From: Streptomyces scopuliridis RB72
GTDB lineage: Bacteria > Actinomycetota > Actinomycetes > Streptomycetales > Streptomycetaceae
Length of the DNA: 64,000 nucleotides
Direction: 5' to 3'
Assembly: GCF_000718095.1 (NCBI RefSeq)
Contig: NZ_JOEI01000003.1
Span: 62,001 to 126,000 of the forward strand
This document shows, piece by piece, positions 23,405 through 34,440 of the stretch. The notes beneath the pieces are model-generated. The model was not told where the DNA came from. It ran no database searches and saw only the letters and a program-made list of their open reading frames with translations. The translations under genes were made by a program, and so were the position numbers. How positions within the stretch are numbered: the first letter of the stretch is position 1; every line of letters begins with the position of its first letter.

Positions 23405-23841
23405 AGTACGGCCCGACGGGGGGCGTGACTGAGGGGTGAGGTGCGTTCTGCGCGGCGGTACTCCGGTGCCGTCGCGCAGGGCGTTCTCCGCGTTCTCCGC
23501 GTTCACCGACGTCTCGCCCGCGTCTCGCCGACGTCTCTCCGGTGTCTCCGCGACGCTGACGAGGGTGCGCGGCCTATGACCCCCGCGCGGCCGATGACCC
23601 CCGCGCGACCGCCGACGCCCCTGCGCGACCGATGCCCTTGCGTAAGCGACGGTCTTCGCGTGACCGATGCTCTCGTACGGTGGCGGATCCGTACTTCCCC
23701 GTGGGTGACCCTGACGGCCTCCCCGACCGCTCCTCCACCTACAGGAGGTGGAGCCAGCACCCTCACTACACCCTGAGGCGGAGACCGCTTCGGGACCTGG
23801 GGCCGATCCCCCGGGGTGGGCCTCGCTCCTAGCGTGGAGCC
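23405..23841. other. Long spacer with hairpin before the sigma-factor gene
   Basis: 437 bases without a convincing gene. A near-exact duplicated 18-mer (GACCCCCGCGCGRCCGAT, about 23578-23613) and a hairpin CTCCACCT-ACAGG-AGGTGGAG (23733-23753) are visible. The hairpin contains a perfect AGGAGGTGG ribosome-like sequence with no start codon close by, so it may be a relic or a terminator. Confidence 0.5.
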
Positions 23842-24507
23842 ATGACCACGCCTGTCTGCACGAGCGCCTCTCAAGCCGCCAAGCCGGCCGCGCACTCGTC
23901 GTACCCGAGTCACCCGCCGGCCGCGCACAGCGCCCACGCGAGCCACAGTGCCCGCACCGGCCCCGCGAGCCACAGTGCTCACACCGGCCCCGCGGGCTTC
24001 TCGCCGTACCCGCCCTTCGCGTCGTTCTCCTCGTACGTACGGGCGCGGGGGCCCGTGCTGCTGCGTACGGCGCGCTCGCTCACCTCCAATCCGTGCGACG
24101 CGGAGGACCTGCTGCAGACGGCCCTCACCAAGACGTATGTCGCCTGGGACCGGATCGAGGACCATCGGGCGCTGGACGGTTACGTCCGCCGCGCCCTGCT
24201 GAACACCCGGACCTCGCAGTGGCGCAAGCGCAAGGTCGACGAGTTCGCCTGCGAGGAGCTTCCCGAGCCCGCCGGTCAGCCGGAGCCCGATCCGGCCGAG
24301 CAGCAGGTGCTGCACGACGCGATGTGGCGTGCGGTGATGCGGCTTCCCGACCGCCAGCGGGCCATGGTGGTCCTGCGTTATTACGAGGATCTCAGCGAGG
24401 CCCAGACCGCCGAGGTGCTCGGTGTCTCGGTCGGCACGGTCAAGAGCGCGGTGTCCCGCGCGCTCGGAAAGCTCCGCGAGGACCCGGAACTCTCGCCCGT
24501 CCGCTGA
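23842..24507 (+). CDS. SigE-family (ECF) RNA polymerase sigma factor
   Basis: A 221-residue ECF sigma factor. An unusual 55-residue Ala/His/Ser-rich N-terminus with repeated HSAH and ASHSA motifs precedes region 2 (RTARSLTSNPCDAEDLLQTA, DGYVRRALLNTRTSQWRKRK) and region 4 (LPDRQRAMVVLRYYEDLSEA, VSVGTVKSAVSRALGKLRED). This is the short SigE-type subgroup common in actinomycetes. The true start may be later, as the N-terminus is low-complexity. No anti-sigma gene is adjacent. Confidence 0.85.
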   Translation: MTTPVCTSASQAAKPAAHSSYPSHPPAAHSAHASHSARTGPASHSAHTGPAGFSPYPPFASFSSYVRARGPVLLRTARSLTSNPCDAEDLLQTALTKTYVAWDRIEDHRALDGYVRRALLNTRTSQWRKRKVDEFACEELPEPAGQPEPDPAEQQVLHDAMWRAVMRLPDRQRAMVVLRYYEDLSEAQTAEVLGVSVGTVKSAVSRALGKLREDPELSPVR

Positions 24508-24734
24508 TTGCGGCGTGTGCCTGATTGCGGGGCCCACGGGGCTTGCGGGGGCTGCGGGGCCCGCGGGGCTTGCGACAACAACCCCCGTGATTCCGGTCGG
24601 ATCCCGGTAGGCCGAAGAGTTTGCCTTCCGGCCGTGCTTTCTACTCCCGGGTAGTGACATACCGCGCGGTACGTGCGCAGAATCTCCGCAACCGTTAACT
24701 GCCACGTAGCGCAAGCGCCCACCGGGAGGACGCC

Positions 24735-26381
<1,647 letters not shown>

Positions 26382-26561
26382 GACCGGACAGGGCCTGGCC
26401 GGGGAGCTGTGGTCGGTGCGGGGTCGTGCGGTACGGGGCGGCGGCGACCCGCACCGCACCGCCCCGACACCCACCCGTCCAGTGCCGCGACCGGCAATGT
26501 TTGCCCCGAAGGAGCGTGCGTGATGGGCGGCGTGACGGGGCAAAGCTTGCCGGGAGGGGCA

Positions 26562-29500
26562 CTAGTTCGTCCCGATCTTCGCGAGCAGGTCCACGATCCT
26601 GGACTGCACCTCGTCGCTGGTGGAGCGCTCGGCCAGGAACAGCACCGTCTCCCCGGAGGCGAGCCGCGGCAGTTCCGTCCGGTCGATTCCCGCCGAGGTG
26701 TAGATCACCAGCGGCGTACGGTTCAACTGGCCGTTCGCCCGCAGCCAGTCGATGATCCCGGCGCGTCGGCGGCGTACCTGCATCAGGTCCATGACCACCA
26801 GGTTGGGCCGCATCTGGCTCGCGAGGTTGACCGCTTCGTTGTCGGTGGCCGCGCGCGCGACCTGCATGCCGCGCCGCTCCAGCGTCTCCGTCAGGGCGAG
26901 CGCGATCTCCTCGTTCTCCTCGATCAGCAGGACGCGCGAGGGGTGCTGTTCGCTGTCGCGCGGGGCCAGGGCCTTGAGGAGTACGGCCGGATCGGCGCCG
27001 TACGCCGCTTCGCGGGTCGCCTGCCCGAGACCCGCCGTCACCAGGACGGGGACCTCGGCGGCGACCGCGGCCTGGCGCAGTGACTGGAGCGCGGTACGGG
27101 TGATCGGTCCGGTCAGCGGGTCGACGAACAGCGCCGCCGGGAACGCGGCGATCTGCGCGTCGACCTCCTCGCGGGAGTGCACGACCACCGGGCGGTAGCC
27201 GCGGTCGCTCAGCGCCTGCTGGGTGGAGACGTCCGGCGCGGGCCAGACCAGCAGCCGGCGGGGGTTGTCGAGCGGCTCCGGGGGGAGTTCGTCGTCGACG
27301 GGCCGCGGCTGCGGGCGGTTGGCCACCTCGACCGCGCCGCCGGGGCCGTCCAGCGGCTCGGGGCCCTCGGCGCCCTCGTCGGGCGCTCCTATCGCGTACG
27401 AACGTCCCTCGGGATGGGCGTGGGGCAGGCGCGAGCCGCCCTGCGACGCGCCGCCGGCGGGGTGCGCGCCGGAGCCGGGGCCCGGGGCGGTCAGGTCGGG
27501 GCGTTCGGTGCCGTCGGGCGGGGTGCCGAGCTTGCGGCGGCGGCCGGAGCCGAGGGACTGAGGCTGGTTCGGGGCCTGGCCCGGAGCCTGGGCCTGGGGC
27601 TGGTTCTGGTGGTGGGGGAGCTGCTGCGCGAAGGGGACACCCTGGCCGAGGGTGCGCACGCTGTAGGCCCGCCCCTGTGTGGAGTCCGGCGAGACCGGCG
27701 CCTCTTCGGGCAGGGGCTGCGCGGGCGGGAGCGGCTGATGAGCACCGCGCCGGGGACTCGGTACGGCGGCGACGGCGGCGGACGAGGACGGCGGCTGGGC
27801 GGGAGCGTCCTCAGGTACGGCCCCGGGTGCCGGGGCGATACGGGCGGCCGGCGGGACCTGCGTGCTGCCGGTCGCGTTGCCCGTGGCGGGGTCGTCGGGC
27901 CAGCCCGGGGGCGGGGCCATCGTGCCGAAGCCCGAAGTCGTGGGCATCCCCTGGCCGTTGGACGCCGGTCCGGTACCGGATGCCGGGCCGGACGCGGGGT
28001 CCACGCCATGGCCGTAATCGTGGCCGGCGGCGGACCGGCCGGGCGGGGTCCGGTCGGGGCTTCCCCAGGCGTTCGGATTCGGGGCGTCCTCGGTCTCGGC
28101 GAACGCCTCCCTGCGCCGGGACGGCAGCGGGTGCGGCTGCGGCGGGGTGTGGTCGTCGTCCGGGTTCGTCCGTACGGCGTCATGGCGGCTCGGCAGGGAG
28201 CCGCCCGGCGCGGGTGGGGCGGCGGGGCCCTGACCAGGCCCTGGCGCGGGCGTGCGGTCGGCCTCGGCGGGCGGGAGTGCGAACGGGCTGCGCGCGCCCT
28301 CCGGCTCGGCGGGCACGGGGATGTGCCGCTCCTGCGCGGGGGCGAGCGCGCGCCGGGCACGGCGCCCGGCCGGTGGTGTCGGCTGAGCGGAAGGCATCGG
28401 CATGGGTGCCGGTGCCGGTCCTGGAACGGCGGCGGTCGGCGCGGCAGGAGCGCCGGGCGAGGCGGGTACGGCGACGCCGGCCGGAGCGGGCGGCGGTACG
28501 GGTGCGGATACGGGGGCGGCGGGCGCCATAGGACCGGCCGGAAGCGCGGGAAGCGCCCGCTGAGCCTGTCCGCCCTGTCCGCCCTGTCCGCCCTGGCCAC
28601 CTGGTCCGCCCTGGCCTCCGTGCCGAGCCCGGCGCCCCGTCCCGGCGGCCTCCGTGGGGACACCCTGCGGCGGGACGGCCTGGCCCAGCGCCGCCCGTCC
28701 GGTCGGATGCGCGCCCTCGGCGGCGGTCACGACCGACCCTTCGGAGGGCGGGGCTGCCGGCAGCGCGACAGCGGACCCCGGGTTGGGCCCGGCGACACCC
28801 GGCCCGCCGACACCAGGTCCAGCGGCGCCCGGCCCGCCGGCACCAGGTCCAGCGGCGCCCGGCCCGCCGGCAGCCGCAGCAGCGTCGTCAGCGGGGCTCG
28901 GACGGCCACGCCGACGGCCCGTGCCACTGCCCCCGCCGGAGTCCTGCGCGGGGATCAGATCCTGCCGGACTCCCGGGCCCCCGAGACCGGCGCCCTCCGT
29001 CCCGGCCCCGGCCCCAGCCGTCCCAGCCAGAGCAGCCCCGGCCCCAGCCGTGCCGGCCGCGACCCCGGCTTCAGCCCCCGGCTCCGCCGCGCGCGCCCTG
29101 CGCCGTCCCGTAGGTTCCCCGGCGTCCTCCGTCTCCGTCGCGGACGCCAGGAACGCGTCCGTGGACGCCCGCCGCGCGCGTCGCCTGCCGCCGCCCGAAG
29201 TCCCCGCTCCCGCTCCCGTCCCGGCTACCTGCGCCGGCAGGGCGGGCTGTGCGGACCCCGGCATCCCGGCGGGCGGCTTGACCGTGCCCGCGCCCTCGCC
29301 CAGCGGCAGCTCCAGCACATACGCGCTGCCGCCCATACCCGGCATCTCGTGCGTCTGGAGCACCCCGCCGTGCGCCCGTACGATCCCGCGGACGATCGGC
29401 TCATGCACCGGATCGCCCCCGGCGAACGGCCCGCGCACCTCGATCCGTACGACATCGCCGCGCTGCGCCGCGGCCACCACGATCGTCGAGTCCACGTATC

Positions 29501-31001
29501 CGCCGCCCGGCACCAGCCTGGCCCGGCCCGTCGAGTCGACCCCGGCCACATCGGCGACCAGATGCGCGAGCGCCGTCGCCAGCCGGCCCGGGTCCACCTC
29601 GGCCTCGATCGGCGGGGCGTGCACCGCGAACTGCGCCCGGCCGGGCCCGATCAGCTCGACCGCGCCCTCCACTCCGGCCGCCACGACCCCGTCGAGCAGG
29701 GTGTTCGTCTTGATCAGCTGTTCCGTACCCGCGTCGAGCCGCTGATACCCGAGGACGTTGTCGACGAGCGTCGTCATCCGCGAGTAACCGGCGGCCAGAT
29801 GGTGCAGGATCTGGTTGGCCTCGGGCCAGAGCTGTCCGGCCGGGTCGGCGGCGAGCGTGGTCAGTTCGCCGCGCAGCTCGACCAGCGGCCCGCGCAGCGA
29901 TTCGCCGAGCACGGCGGTCAGCTGGGAGTGCCGGTCGGACGTCTCGCCGTACCGCTCCGTCAGCTCCTCGATCTCGGCCGCGTACCGGTCGCTGCGGTCC
30001 GCGAGCTCCGCCGCGTGCCGTTCTGCCGCCTCGTCCAGCTCGGCGCTCAGCCGCTCGGTGGTCTCCGCCAGCTCGGCGCGGAGGCGCGCGGTCGTGTCCG
30101 ACAGCTCGGTGGTGAGGCGCTCCGTGGTCTCCGTCAGCTCCGCGGTGTGCCGTTCCTCCGCGGCGGCCAGCTCGGCGGCGTGCTGCTCGGTGAGTTCGTC
30201 GTACGGACGCCGGTCGGTGAAGGTCATCACGGCGCCGACGAGCTGATCGCCGTCCCGTACGGGCGCGGTCGTCAGATCGACCGGCACCTGCTTGCCGCTC
30301 TTCGCCCACAGCACCTGCCCGCGCACCCGGTGCTTGCGGCCCGACCTGAGCGTGTCCGCGAGCGGTGAGTCCTCGTACGGGAAGGGCTCGCCGTCCGCGC
30401 GCGAGTGCAGGATCAGCGGGTGCAGCTGGTGGCCGCCGAGATCGCTGGCGCGGAAGCCGAGGATCTGCGCGGCGGCGGGGTTGACGAGGACGACGCGGCC
30501 GTCGGTGTCCGTACCGACGACACCTTCCGAGGCCGCCCGCAGGATCATCTCGGTCTGCCGCTGCGAGCGTGCCAGCTCGGCTTCGGTGTCCATCGTGCCG
30601 GAGAGATCGCGTACGACCAGCATCAGCAGTTCGTCGCCGGTGTAGCTGTGCGAGTCGTTGTACGCGTCCCGGCCGTCCTCCAGGCTCGCGCTGGTCACCT
30701 CGGCCGGGAACTCACCGCCGTCCGTACGCCGTGCGATCATCCGCGTCGGCTTCGTACGGCCGCGCGCGTCGGCCGCTTCCGGGCGGCGCATCGAACCGGG
30801 GATCAGCTTGGAGTCGAACTCGGGCAGCAGATCGAGCAGCCCGCGGCCGACCAGCGCGGTGCCGGGGGTCTCGAACATCTCCAGCGCGATGGTGTTGGCG
30901 TTGACGACCGTGCCGTTGGCGTTGACGAGCACCAAGCCGTCGGGGAGTGCGTCGAGTATCGCCGCGAGGCGAGCAGCGCCTCGCGATGGCCTGCTGCTCA
31001 C
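26562..31001 (-). CDS. Large PAS / pseudo-kinase / receiver protein
   Basis: A 1479-residue cytoplasmic signalling protein. Two PAS domains (about 10-130 and 145-260) are followed by a coiled coil of 11-residue repeats (about 265-358, e.g. ERLTTELSDTT, ARLRAELAETT). The histidine-kinase-like module (about 360-550) has LGESLRGPLVEL where a kinase has HELRTPL, and its N- and G-boxes are degenerate. A Pro/Ala/Gly-rich disordered linker of some 650 residues follows, then a pseudo-receiver and a true receiver with D1405 (LVVMDLM). GTG 31001 was chosen for GGGAGGA upstream. It probably integrates PAS signals without its own phosphotransfer. Confidence 0.85.
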   Translation of the reverse strand: MSSRPSRGAARLAAILDALPDGLVLVNANGTVVNANTIALEMFETPGTALVGRGLLDLLPEFDSKLIPGSMRRPEAADARGRTKPTRMIARRTDGGEFPAEVTSASLEDGRDAYNDSHSYTGDELLMLVVRDLSGTMDTEAELARSQRQTEMILRAASEGVVGTDTDGRVVLVNPAAAQILGFRASDLGGHQLHPLILHSRADGEPFPYEDSPLADTLRSGRKHRVRGQVLWAKSGKQVPVDLTTAPVRDGDQLVGAVMTFTDRRPYDELTEQHAAELAAAEERHTAELTETTERLTTELSDTTARLRAELAETTERLSAELDEAAERHAAELADRSDRYAAEIEELTERYGETSDRHSQLTAVLGESLRGPLVELRGELTTLAADPAGQLWPEANQILHHLAAGYSRMTTLVDNVLGYQRLDAGTEQLIKTNTLLDGVVAAGVEGAVELIGPGRAQFAVHAPPIEAEVDPGRLATALAHLVADVAGVDSTGRARLVPGGGYVDSTIVVAAAQRGDVVRIEVRGPFAGGDPVHEPIVRGIVRAHGGVLQTHEMPGMGGSAYVLELPLGEGAGTVKPPAGMPGSAQPALPAQVAGTGAGAGTSGGGRRRARRASTDAFLASATETEDAGEPTGRRRARAAEPGAEAGVAAGTAGAGAALAGTAGAGAGTEGAGLGGPGVRQDLIPAQDSGGGSGTGRRRGRPSPADDAAAAAGGPGAAGPGAGGPGAAGPGVGGPGVAGPNPGSAVALPAAPPSEGSVVTAAEGAHPTGRAALGQAVPPQGVPTEAAGTGRRARHGGQGGPGGQGGQGGQGGQAQRALPALPAGPMAPAAPVSAPVPPPAPAGVAVPASPGAPAAPTAAVPGPAPAPMPMPSAQPTPPAGRRARRALAPAQERHIPVPAEPEGARSPFALPPAEADRTPAPGPGQGPAAPPAPGGSLPSRHDAVRTNPDDDHTPPQPHPLPSRRREAFAETEDAPNPNAWGSPDRTPPGRSAAGHDYGHGVDPASGPASGTGPASNGQGMPTTSGFGTMAPPPGWPDDPATGNATGSTQVPPAARIAPAPGAVPEDAPAQPPSSSAAVAAVPSPRRGAHQPLPPAQPLPEEAPVSPDSTQGRAYSVRTLGQGVPFAQQLPHHQNQPQAQAPGQAPNQPQSLGSGRRRKLGTPPDGTERPDLTAPGPGSGAHPAGGASQGGSRLPHAHPEGRSYAIGAPDEGAEGPEPLDGPGGAVEVANRPQPRPVDDELPPEPLDNPRRLLVWPAPDVSTQQALSDRGYRPVVVHSREEVDAQIAAFPAALFVDPLTGPITRTALQSLRQAAVAAEVPVLVTAGLGQATREAAYGADPAVLLKALAPRDSEQHPSRVLLIEENEEIALALTETLERRGMQVARAATDNEAVNLASQMRPNLVVMDLMQVRRRRAGIIDWLRANGQLNRTPLVIYTSAGIDRTELPRLASGETVLFLAERSTSDEVQSRIVDLLAKIGTN
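29925..30205 (-). repeat. In-frame 33-bp repeats encoding hendecads
   Basis: About eight tandem 33-bp units in the PAS protein gene encode 11-residue repeats of the form ERxxAELxETT. An 11-residue period gives a straight, nearly untwisted coiled coil, a common signalling linker between PAS and kinase-like modules. Confidence 0.75.
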
Positions 31002-31378
31002 GACGACGCTTCCTCCCTGAACCACTGCACCTTGCGGACCGCGGCACCCATCTTGCCCCTCGGGTTCCGGCCTGTCACGGAAGGGAGTCTAAAGGCTGGG
31101 GAGCCGGCCGCGACGGCGGATGAGCGGGAGCTCTCGCAGGGGTTGTGTGCGAATGGCCTGTGCCAGTGGCCTTTCACGGGGCTTTCCGCACCTCGCAATT
31201 GCCTCATTGTGGGGTGTACTGCCCGACTGGGCGCGCCTGCTCCGACCGGGCCGGGGCAGGCGCCCGTACGAGCCGACACGCGGTCCGGCCGGAGCTGCGT
31301 GGGTATGTGGCGCCACGTGCGTGCGTGGGGCCACGTGCGTGCGTGGGGCCACGTGCGTACGTACGGACCGTGCGGGCC
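31002..31378. other. Intergenic region with 18-bp tandem repeat
   Basis: No gene seen. It holds the leader of the PAS protein gene and, at 31313-31366, three tandem copies of CCACGTGCGTGCGTGGGG (the third diverged), which lie just beyond the stop of the inhibitor gene. Confidence 0.65.
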
Positions 31379-31894
31379 CTACGCCCGCGTGCTCGGCAGC
31401 ACCGGCTCCAGCGTCTGCCAGCGGGCGATCTCGCACCCGTTCTTCCGGTTGAACGTGGCGTCGACGGCGTGCCCCTGCCAGGTGCCGGTGATGCGGGCCG
31501 TGGCGTCACCGCCGTACAGCATCGTGCACTGCGTGCCCTTCGCCACCGGCGCGAACGGATCCTTCTTCTCGCTCGCCAGCTGCGCCAGCCGGTCGCACGC
31601 GGCCCGCGCCTGCTGATGCGTTCCCCCGGCGGGCCGGCACTTCAGCCGGTACGTGCCGTCGGCGCCCCGGAGCCCGGAGTCCGCGACGGTGACCGTGAAC
31701 TCGTCCGGAGCGTCTTCGGCCGGCGGCAGCGGTACGGGCGCGAGCCGCGTGAGCGTGCCGCCGGCGGACTCGGTGAAGGCGCCCGTGTCGGCGCGGGCCG
31801 AGGCGTCCGCGGAGGCGGCGGGCGCGACGGCGCCCAGCAGGGCGGCGGACGCGGCGACGGAGGCGGCGGCGGTGAGGACGAGGCGACGCAGCAT
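31379..31894 (-). CDS. ssi: Subtilisin inhibitor-like protease inhibitor (SSI family)
   Basis: A 171-residue secreted inhibitor of serine proteases. The signal peptide (RRLVLTAAASVAASAALLGA, cleavage after ASA) is followed by an unusually long 30-residue linker and the SSI fold: EFTVTVADSGLRGADGTYRL, CRPAGGTHQQARAACDRLAQ, then CTMLYGGDATARITGTWQG and NGCEIARW. The four Cys typical of SSI are present. The reactive-site P1 region lies around GTQCTMLYGG. Regulation may involve the heptamer repeats that replace a normal leader. Confidence 0.92.
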   Translation of the reverse strand: MLRRLVLTAAASVAASAALLGAVAPAASADASARADTGAFTESAGGTLTRLAPVPLPPAEDAPDEFTVTVADSGLRGADGTYRLKCRPAGGTHQQARAACDRLAQLASEKKDPFAPVAKGTQCTMLYGGDATARITGTWQGHAVDATFNRKNGCEIARWQTLEPVLPSTRA

Positions 31895-31903
31895 GGAAGC
31901 TCC

Positions 31904-31979
31904 TGACGGGTGACGGGTGACGGGTGACGGGTGACGGGTGACGGGTGACGGGTGACGGGTGACGGGTGACGGGTGACGG
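31904..31979. repeat. Heptamer tandem repeat (TGACGGG x 10.9)
   Basis: A 76-bp array of perfect TGACGGG units starting 10 bases upstream of the SSI inhibitor start codon. It occupies the ribosome-site and leader position. Slippage would change leader length in 7-base steps. Confidence 0.9.
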
Positions 31980-32150
31980 ATCCGGGGCCGGCGCCCCGCC
32001 CTCTCTAACGCGCGTCAAGCCCCGGCGTTGCGCACCCGGAAGCGCTTTGCTCTGTGGGCCACCCGCCTAGTACCGTGAGAAGCGATTGGTGACACCCCAC
32101 CTGGCTGTGTCATCATCTGCACGCACCATCCGCGCCCGCGCGGGTGTGCT

Positions 32151-32241
32151 GGAGGCGTCGCCTAGTCCGGTCTATGGCGCCGCACTGCTAATGCGGTTTG
32201 GGTCTTAAAGCCCATCGAGGGTTCAAATCCCTCCGCCTCCG
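32151..32241 (+). tRNA. tRNA-Ser (anticodon GCU)
   Basis: A 91-nt class II tRNA. GGAGGCG (32151-32157) pairs with CGCCTCC (32234-32240); the anticodon stem CCGCA/TGCGG surrounds CTGCTAA with GCT; a long variable arm and T-arm GAGGG-TTCAAAT-CCCTC follow; discriminator G. No CCA encoded. Confidence 0.97.
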
Positions 32242-32252
32242 CGTGTTGATCA

Positions 32253-32284
32253 CCGAAGCCCCGGCCCCACGGCCGGGGCTTCGG
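32253..32284 (+). terminator. Hairpin after tRNA-Ser(GCU)
   Basis: A perfect 14-bp stem (CCGAAGCCCCGGCC with its complement) and CCAC loop, 11 bases after the tRNA. Confidence 0.8.
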
Positions 32285-32485
32285 CCGTTCCGGCAGCGAT
32301 GGTCCGTACGAGTGACCGCCCCCACGAATGATCGTCCGCCCGGACGCCGACGCGCGGTTCTGGGGTCGATTCTGAGGCGTTTTCGCAGGTCAGCGGTGGT
32401 CCGGCTAATGGATTTCACCTGGCGCCACAGGTCATGTAATGTTGTTCCCGCAACGCCGACCGGGAAGAAAAACCCGGAACGCCAA

Positions 32486-32558
32486 GCACTCGTAGCTTAA
32501 CGGATAGAGCATCTGACTACGGATCAGAAGGTTGCAGGTTCGAATCCTGCCGAGTGCA
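32486..32558 (+). tRNA. tRNA-Arg (anticodon ACG)
   Basis: A 73-nt class I tRNA. GCACTCG (32486-32492) pairs with CGAGTGC (32551-32557); anticodon loop CTACGGA with ACG; T-arm GCAGG-TTCGAAT-CCTGC; discriminator A. ACG is wobble-modified to inosine by TadA, whose gene is at 57357. Confidence 0.97.
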
Positions 32559-32564
32559 CAGCAG

Positions 32565-32600
32565 GCCGGAGGCCCATCGAGAGATCGATGGGCCTCCGGC
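32565..32600 (+). terminator. Hairpin after tRNA-Arg
   Basis: A perfect 16-bp stem, GCCGGAGGCCCATCGA and its complement, with a GAGA loop, 7 bases past the tRNA. Confidence 0.8.
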
Positions 32601-32801
32601 GTTTGGCGTGCTCGCAGAGTTGGCCCGGTTACACCGCGGCCGTGCCGGCCCTCACCCAGGGCTCAGAGGCCGGGTTGGATTTCGACACGTCCTGATCAAC
32701 GAGAGTGCGCGCGGCCGGTTTACTGCGAGGGGCCTGTGAAGCTCAGGGAGGACGCGGTCAGCGAGCGGGGCGGACGGACAGGCGCCAGTGATAGCCAACA
32801 A

Positions 32802-33953
32802 TCAGCCTGTCCTCTGTACGACGGCAGGGCCGGGCTGCGGCGGGACGATCGCGGTGCCTTCACCTGATGAGCCCGGCTCGGTGGTCTCTGCCGGCCGAGG
32901 AGTGCGCCGCCACAGCTGCCCCAGGGACTGGTAGAAGCGGTCCGGGAGGAACGCGGCATCCGCGATGATCATCGCGCCGGAGAAGAGCGGTAGCCCCATG
33001 AGTACCGCGATGCCGATGTGCATGCCCAGCAGCATTGTCAGGACGGGGTACTTGAGCCGGCCGAACAGGACGAACGGGAAGGCGACCTGCAACAGAACGG
33101 TCAGGTAGCCGACGATGGCGATCAGCATCACGTGGCCGTCCGCCATGAGGGACAGCGCGGGCCAGGGCCGGAACAGATCGAGGTTCAGCACGTAGTGGAG
33201 AGCCGTGCCGTTGCCCCAGACGGCTCCCTGCACCTTGTACAGGCCGGCGGAGCCGTAGAGGATGCAGATCTGGGCGGCGATGACGAACATGCCGCAGTTG
33301 TGCAGGACAGTGACCAACGTCTTTCGCGCATTGCCGAGTTGACCCGTACGTCCGGTTCCGCGTGAGTCGGCCGGCCGCTTCGGCGCTCTGTCCCGGGAGG
33401 CTCGGAGCCGGGCCCTGCGGGCGTCGAGGGACCAGCGTCGGCCGCACGCGGTGAGGACGAGGTAGACGGTCATGAGGAGGATGAGGTTGTCTCCTCCGTC
33501 CGTCATGAAGATCGACCTGGCGTGGAACGAGGACACCACCACCGCGAACAGCACGGACACGGCTCTGGTCCGCCAGCCCAGCATGAAGAGTGCGGACGTC
33601 ACGACGGCCAGCGCGTAGCAGACCTCGAAGTACGCCCTGCTGTCGGACAGTGTCAGGATGCTCGCCCATTCCGTCTGGTCGAGCAACTGCTTCGCCAGCG
33701 TGGGCGTCCACGCGGAACCCGGCCCCCAGATCTCGTCGCGGTGGGGGAACTCGCGCAGCAGGAAGACGAGGTAGAGCAGGCCGTACCCGATGCGCAGCAC
33801 CGCCGCGGCGTACAGGGACACGGGCCGCTCGGTCAGTGTGGCCGAGAGAGCACCACCGGCCCGGTGGAGAAGCCGCGAGCCTTCCGTGCGCCCTCGTGGG
33901 CGGGAGCGGGGACGGGGTACGGATGCCGCGACCGGCTCCTGTTCAGTTCCCAT
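32802..33953 (-). CDS. HTTM-domain membrane protein
   Basis: A 383-residue polytopic protein of the HTTM (vitamin-K-dependent carboxylase-like) type. A basic 40-residue N-terminus is followed by about eight membrane segments (AAVLRIGYGLLYLVFLLREF, FEVCYALAVVTSALFMLGWR, LILLMTVYLVLTACG, MLIAIVGYLTVLLQVAFPFV, LTMLLGMHIGIAVLMGLPLF). ILYGSAGLYKVQGAVWGNG is a conserved loop. It overlaps the DUF5819 gene upstream, its usual partner. Start codon by overlap. Enzymatic activity unproven for this subgroup. Confidence 0.8.
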   Translation of the reverse strand: MGTEQEPVAASVPRPRSRPRGRTEGSRLLHRAGGALSATLTERPVSLYAAAVLRIGYGLLYLVFLLREFPHRDEIWGPGSAWTPTLAKQLLDQTEWASILTLSDSRAYFEVCYALAVVTSALFMLGWRTRAVSVLFAVVVSSFHARSIFMTDGGDNLILLMTVYLVLTACGRRWSLDARRARLRASRDRAPKRPADSRGTGRTGQLGNARKTLVTVLHNCGMFVIAAQICILYGSAGLYKVQGAVWGNGTALHYVLNLDLFRPWPALSLMADGHVMLIAIVGYLTVLLQVAFPFVLFGRLKYPVLTMLLGMHIGIAVLMGLPLFSGAMIIADAAFLPDRFYQSLGQLWRRTPRPAETTEPGSSGEGTAIVPPQPGPAVVQRTG

Positions 33954-34440
33954 CGGGGGTCACCTTCCACCAGGGGAGGACACGGATGTCGCTCGGCGCC
34001 GGTGCGGTCCTGGCCTCCGGGCGGCCGCCATTCGCTGTGGCGGGCGGGGCAATGGGCAGACTGGTGACGCGAAGTTGAATGGACTCGAAGGCACCACGGC
34101 GATGGGCGGCGACACGGTCCGCCGCGATATTGCGCAGATACTTCTGGATCATTACGGCGCGCTCCGAACGCGGCTCGTCATCGCTGCCGTGCAATTCGGT
34201 GTAAGAGGTCCAGGCCCGGCGCAGCATGTTCTGTGTCGTATGGCTTGGGAAAACGTTGTGCTCGACCGCTGAATCATCAACTGCGCTCAGATCGAACCAT
34301 GTGCTCACCCGCACGGTGCCGTCCGCAGTGAGGTGCGCGGTTCTCGCCGAGATCTGCCGGTTGATTGACTCGGGTTCCGGTGCGAACAACCGCCAGTTCT
34401 GCTCGAACAACGGATAGACCCACGCGGTGACCTGCCGACT
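33943..34440 (-). pseudogene. DUF5819-family protein, N-terminus lost
   Basis: The frame reads WVYPLFEQNWRLFAPEPESI and continues with a normal DUF5819 body (VSTWFDLSAVDDSAVEHNVF, IQKYLRNIAADRVAAHRRG). Family members normally have a signal-anchor helix before YPxFEQNWxLFAP. Here that part is missing and the upstream sequence belongs to a DUF3494 remnant, so the 5' end was removed by recombination. An ATG at 34482 exists in the foreign part, so a chimeric product is possible. It overlaps the HTTM gene start. Confidence 0.65.

Noticed and set aside
27177..30368. A 1063-codon open frame on the plus strand opposite the PAS protein
   Set aside because: It is the antisense shadow of a GC-rich gene: Arg/Gly-rich, no domains, while the minus strand shows PAS and receiver motifs.
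31904..31979. CRISPR array
   Set aside because: The repeats are 7 bp, perfect and contiguous with no spacers, and no cas genes are present.
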